Shown here: positions 61,783-64,000 of the stretch, one piece after another
Layout: each line of letters starts with the position of its first letter
How positions within the stretch are numbered: the first letter of the stretch is position 1
Source: Corynebacterium sp. MSK041
GTDB taxonomy: Bacteria; Actinomycetota; Actinomycetes; Mycobacteriales; Mycobacteriaceae
Direction of reading: 5' to 3'
Assembly: GCF_030232265.1 (NCBI RefSeq)
Contig: NZ_JASPJK010000003.1
Location: 1-64,000 of the forward strand
DNA length: 64,000 nucleotides
Position numbers and translations under genes: made by a program
Notes under the pieces: generated by a model
Databases searched by the model: none
What the model was told of the DNA's origin: nothing
What the model saw: the letters and a program-made list of their open reading frames with translations, nothing else

Positions 61783-62643
61783 GTGATTGATCCTTCTATT
61801 GTCTCTGCTTGGTTTGTTGCGAACGCCCGTGATCTGCCGTGGCGTAAGCCGGGAACGAGCCCGTGGGGTGTGCTGGTCAGCGAGGTAATGAGCCAGCAAA
61901 CCCCGGTCGCTCGCGTTGCCCCGCAGTGGGAAGAGTGGATGAGGCGCTGGCCAACCCCTGCGGATCTAGCGGCGGCGCCAACAGCGGAGGTGCTGCGAGC
62001 GTGGGGCAGCTTGGGGTATCCGCGCCGCGCGTTGAGGCTGAAGGAGTGCGCTGCGGAGATCGCGGAGAAGCATGGCGGGACAGTGCCATGTGAGGTGAGT
62101 GAGCTTTTGGAGCTGCCGGGGATTGGGGATTACACGGCGCGCGCGGTGGCGGCGTTCGCGTTTGCGCAGGCAGTGCCGGTGGTGGATACGAACGTGCGGC
62201 GGGTGTATGCGCGGGCCGTGCTCGGGCGGCCACTGGCGAAGCCGCAGAAGGCAGAGTTGGAATGGATCGCCGCGTTGCTGCCGGAGGAGGATGCGCACGT
62301 GTTCTCGGCCGGGCTCATGGAGCTGGGCGCGCTGGTGTGCACTGCGACGCAGCCGGCATGTGGGTCGTGTCCGCTCGCGGACTCGTGCGCGTGGCTCGCC
62401 GCCGGTTCCCCACCACCGACCGCGGAAGAGCTAGCCGGCAAGAAGGTGCAAAAGTTCGAGGGCACCGACCGGCAAGTGCGCGGCAAAATCATGAAAGTGC
62501 TGCGCGAGGCACCCGAGCCAGTGCCGCAAGAAGCCATCGACGTGGTGTGGCCCGACGCCCCGCAACGTTCGCGGGCGCTCTATTCATTGCTCAAAGACGG
62601 CCTCGCCGTCCAGAACGCTGACGGGCACTTCCACCTGCCGTAG
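61783..62643 (+). CDS. mutY: A/G-specific adenine glycosylase MutY
   Basis: Removes adenine mispaired with 8-oxoguanine. The helix-hairpin-helix is LLELPGIGDYTARAVAAFAF with the catalytic aspartate in VVDTNVRRV. The [4Fe-4S] cysteines are CTATQPACGSCPLADSC (spacing 6-2-5). The C-terminal domain is short, as usual in actinobacteria. Start GTG 61783 is chosen (286 residues); an ATG at 61759 would overlap the carbonic anhydrase start. It lies beside carbonic anhydrase as in Rv3589. Confidence 0.93.
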   Translation: MIDPSIVSAWFVANARDLPWRKPGTSPWGVLVSEVMSQQTPVARVAPQWEEWMRRWPTPADLAAAPTAEVLRAWGSLGYPRRALRLKECAAEIAEKHGGTVPCEVSELLELPGIGDYTARAVAAFAFAQAVPVVDTNVRRVYARAVLGRPLAKPQKAELEWIAALLPEEDAHVFSAGLMELGALVCTATQPACGSCPLADSCAWLAAGSPPPTAEELAGKKVQKFEGTDRQVRGKIMKVLREAPEPVPQEAIDVVWPDAPQRSRALYSLLKDGLAVQNADGHFHLP

Positions 62644-62814
62644 CTACTTCCAGCGCCCCCGGTACGTCATCCCACCAGGCAAGTTCACCCACACTCCGCC
62701 ACGGGAGTTAAAGGTCACCGGCCCCACCTTTGTGGACACGGACGCCCCGGAACCGGAGATGTTGATCCACGAGTTCTTGCCCAGTTTCTTCTTATCGCGG
62801 TACATCAAACCCAT
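62644..62814 (-). CDS. small DUF4236-like protein
   Basis: A 56-residue frame that ends right after mutY and converges on it. The sequence reads GLMYRDKKKLGKNSWINISG, SGASVSTKVGPVTFNSRGG and VWVNLPGGMTYRGRWK. DUF4236 members share the pattern K-K-G-xxIN-S-SG-S-xS-G-G...FNxRG...VNLPG-GxxYR. The function is unknown. ATG 62814 is chosen; an inner ATG lies at 62805. Confidence 0.75.
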   Translation of the reverse strand: MGLMYRDKKKLGKNSWINISGSGASVSTKVGPVTFNSRGGVWVNLPGGMTYRGRWK

Positions 62815-62901
62815 AACTTCAAAATCTTAGATCACCCGCCGCGAAAAAGATGCTCGGCTCGAACGGCCACGAAAAAGCGGGGGCTACTTTAGGATTCACT
62901 C

Positions 62902-64000
62902 ATGCGTAACCCCGTGTCTCGTTTCTCCTGTTGGGCGGTAGCAGCCGTCATGGTCTTTGTGGCCAGTGGGCAGCCTGCTGGTGCGCAGTTAAGCGTCGAT
63001 AAGCTGCAAGGTGTCTTGGCTCATGCCGCGAACCCCCCTGATAAGCCCCTGCTCAAGCAGTATGACCCGTTCTATGACGACCCGGTTCCGGCAGAGCAGC
63101 TCGATCGCCCCGGAAAGCTCCTGCGCACCCAGCCGGCGCCGCACCTGCTGAACTTGCTCGGTCCAAACTTCCCCGGATATGCGCAACGGATTTTGTATAC
63201 CTCCACCACGGTGGATGGGCGCATCGTGCCGGTGTCGGGCTACATGATTGAGCCCGCAAATCCGTGGCAAGGCGCCGGACCCACCCCGACCGTGGTGTTC
63301 GGCCCCGGTACGCGCGGCGCGGGTGACGGGTGCGCCCCTTCGCGCGGCCCATGGATGATGGGGCAGATCGACCCAGCACAGCCCGCCGTGGGCACGAACT
63401 ACGAGAACCTGCATCACCAGGCCGCCGCGCTGATGGGCATGCGGGTTGTTGTCTCTGACCTCATCGGCTTGGGCACACCCGGCGCGCATACATACGTGCT
63501 ACACACCGAAGAAGGCCACGCGCTTATCGACGCCGCCCGTGCCACCACCCAACCCCACCACCCCGTCGGTTTCTGGGGCTACTCGCAAGGCGGAGGTGCC
63601 TCGGCTGCTGCAGCGGAACTCGCCCCCAGCTACGCGCCGGACCTCAACGTCAAGGGCGCTTTCTCCGGCGCGCCACCTGCGGACCTAGTGGAGACGATGC
63701 GCGGGGTGGACCAATCCTCTATCCTCGCCGTGGTTGGCTTCGCCCTCAACGGCTGGACGGAGCGCTACCCGGAGTTCCAGCCGGCGTTGGACGCGAATTT
63801 AAGTCCACGCGGCCGCGAGTTCCTCAACTCCACGCGTGATGCGTGCATGGCGGATAGTGCGGTCCGGTGGGGTTTCCAGGACTCGCGGACGTTTACCGCG
63901 TCGGGTGAGCCGATGGTGGATGTGCTCACCCGCGACCCAGCGATCCGCCGCAAGCTCGATGAGCAGAAGCTTGGTCAGCGCGCCCCGCAAGCCCCGGTGA
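62902..64000 (+). CDS. secreted lipase (LIP family), 3' end beyond the window
   Basis: Secretory lipase-like hydrolase, at least 366 codons with the end outside the window. A signal peptide (VAAVMVFVASGQPAGAQ) is followed by a mature N-terminus starting LSVDKLQG, which is encoded by a repeat 11-mer. The nucleophile serine is in GFWGYSQGGGASAAAAE. The TVVFGPGTRGAGDGCAPSRG oxyanion region and the conserved ADLIGLGTPG-like segment (VSDLIGLGTPGAHTY) also fit. It should hydrolyse triacylglycerols or similar esters outside the cell. The PF03583 (LIP) family is frequent in Corynebacterium. Confidence 0.85.
   Translation, partial: MRNPVSRFSCWAVAAVMVFVASGQPAGAQLSVDKLQGVLAHAANPPDKPLLKQYDPFYDDPVPAEQLDRPGKLLRTQPAPHLLNLLGPNFPGYAQRILYTSTTVDGRIVPVSGYMIEPANPWQGAGPTPTVVFGPGTRGAGDGCAPSRGPWMMGQIDPAQPAVGTNYENLHHQAAALMGMRVVVSDLIGLGTPGAHTYVLHTEEGHALIDAARATTQPHHPVGFWGYSQGGGASAAAAELAPSYAPDLNVKGAFSGAPPADLVETMRGVDQSSILAVVGFALNGWTERYPEFQPALDANLSPRGREFLNSTRDACMADSAVRWGFQDSRTFTASGEPMVDVLTRDPAIRRKLDEQKLGQRAPQAPV
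62994..63004 (-). repeat. 11-mer GCTTATCGACG, copy 22
   Basis: Antisense in the lipase gene, at the signal-peptide junction (SVDKL). Confidence 0.9.
63522..63532 (+). repeat. 11-mer GCTTATCGACG, copy 23
   Basis: Sense in the lipase gene, frame LID. Followed by CCGCCCGTGCCACCACCC. Confidence 0.9.

Noticed and set aside
1985..63532. GCTTATCGACG copies as DnaA boxes
   Set aside because: TTATCGACG differs from the DnaA consensus TTATCCACA at several positions, copies are scattered over 60 kb, and there is no dnaA or dnaN nearby.
1985..63532. The 11-mers as a CRISPR array or mobile-element ends
   Set aside because: Spacing is irregular (0.4-8 kb), there are no spacers, no transposase is linked, and flanks are unrelated.

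Overview
The window is chromosomal DNA of a Corynebacterium-like actinomycete with moderately high GC. The evidence is mycothiol synthase (mshD), trehalose synthesis (otsA/otsB) next to a LacI-type IpsA-like regulator, a ThrE exporter, CarD, DisA, a DtxR-type iron box, and gene order matching two known blocks. One block is purS-Q-L / purF-M / pabC / lmeA / mshD / pst / phoU. The other is rlmB-cysS-ispF-ispD-carD-lpqE-radA-disA-carbonic anhydrase-mutY, as in Mycobacterium. There is no prophage, insertion sequence, rRNA or CRISPR array. Gene density is very high and no gene-free stretch exceeds 300 bases.

Layout. 1-4.3 kb: three tRNA genes and a degraded stretch, with a frameshifted DUF1345 gene, yccF, an SDR oxidoreductase, an internally deleted ZIP transporter remnant and fadD. 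4.3-14.3 kb: CoA transferase, dusB, phoU, a secreted membrane-anchored protein, pstBACS with stem-loops and a Pho-box-like element, and mshD. 14.4-26.4 kb: lmeA, an FABP-fold protein, pabC, ygfZ, an acetyltransferase and most of the purine pathway (purM, F, L, Q, S). 26.5-29.8 kb: a zinc ABC importer with a perfect Zur-like operator and a His-rich loop, then a deacetylase-like protein. 29.8-39.8 kb: dctA, oligopeptidase, purC, purB, purD, a HIT protein and the phosphate two-component system phoS/phoR. 39.9-46.6 kb: tRNA-Thr, thrE, a Lys/Ala/Thr-rich histone-H1-like protein, otsA, a lipoprotein, otsB, ipsA and an esterase. 46.7-51.6 kb: an iron-siderophore uptake locus around a DtxR box. 51.6-64 kb: the rlmB-to-mutY block with an HNH endonuclease gene inserted between ispD and ispF, an unnoticed 56-codon DUF4236 gene, and a secreted lipase cut by the window edge.

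Functionally, phosphate sensing and uptake (phoSR, pstSCAB, phoU) sit among seven purine biosynthesis loci (purS, Q, L, F, M, C, B, D). Zinc and iron each have one complete importer with its own operator.

The most unusual signal is not a gene. The 11-mer GCTTATCGACG occurs 23 times as an exact copy (12 on +, 11 on -), against well under one expected by chance. It appears in at least five reading frames of unrelated genes and in intergenic DNA. It is usually followed on its own strand by a C-rich, G-poor tract, and neighbouring copies alternate in orientation in 18 of 22 cases. This looks like a genome-wide highly iterated DNA signal (uptake, recombination, nucleoid or termination related). 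I know of no described function for it.
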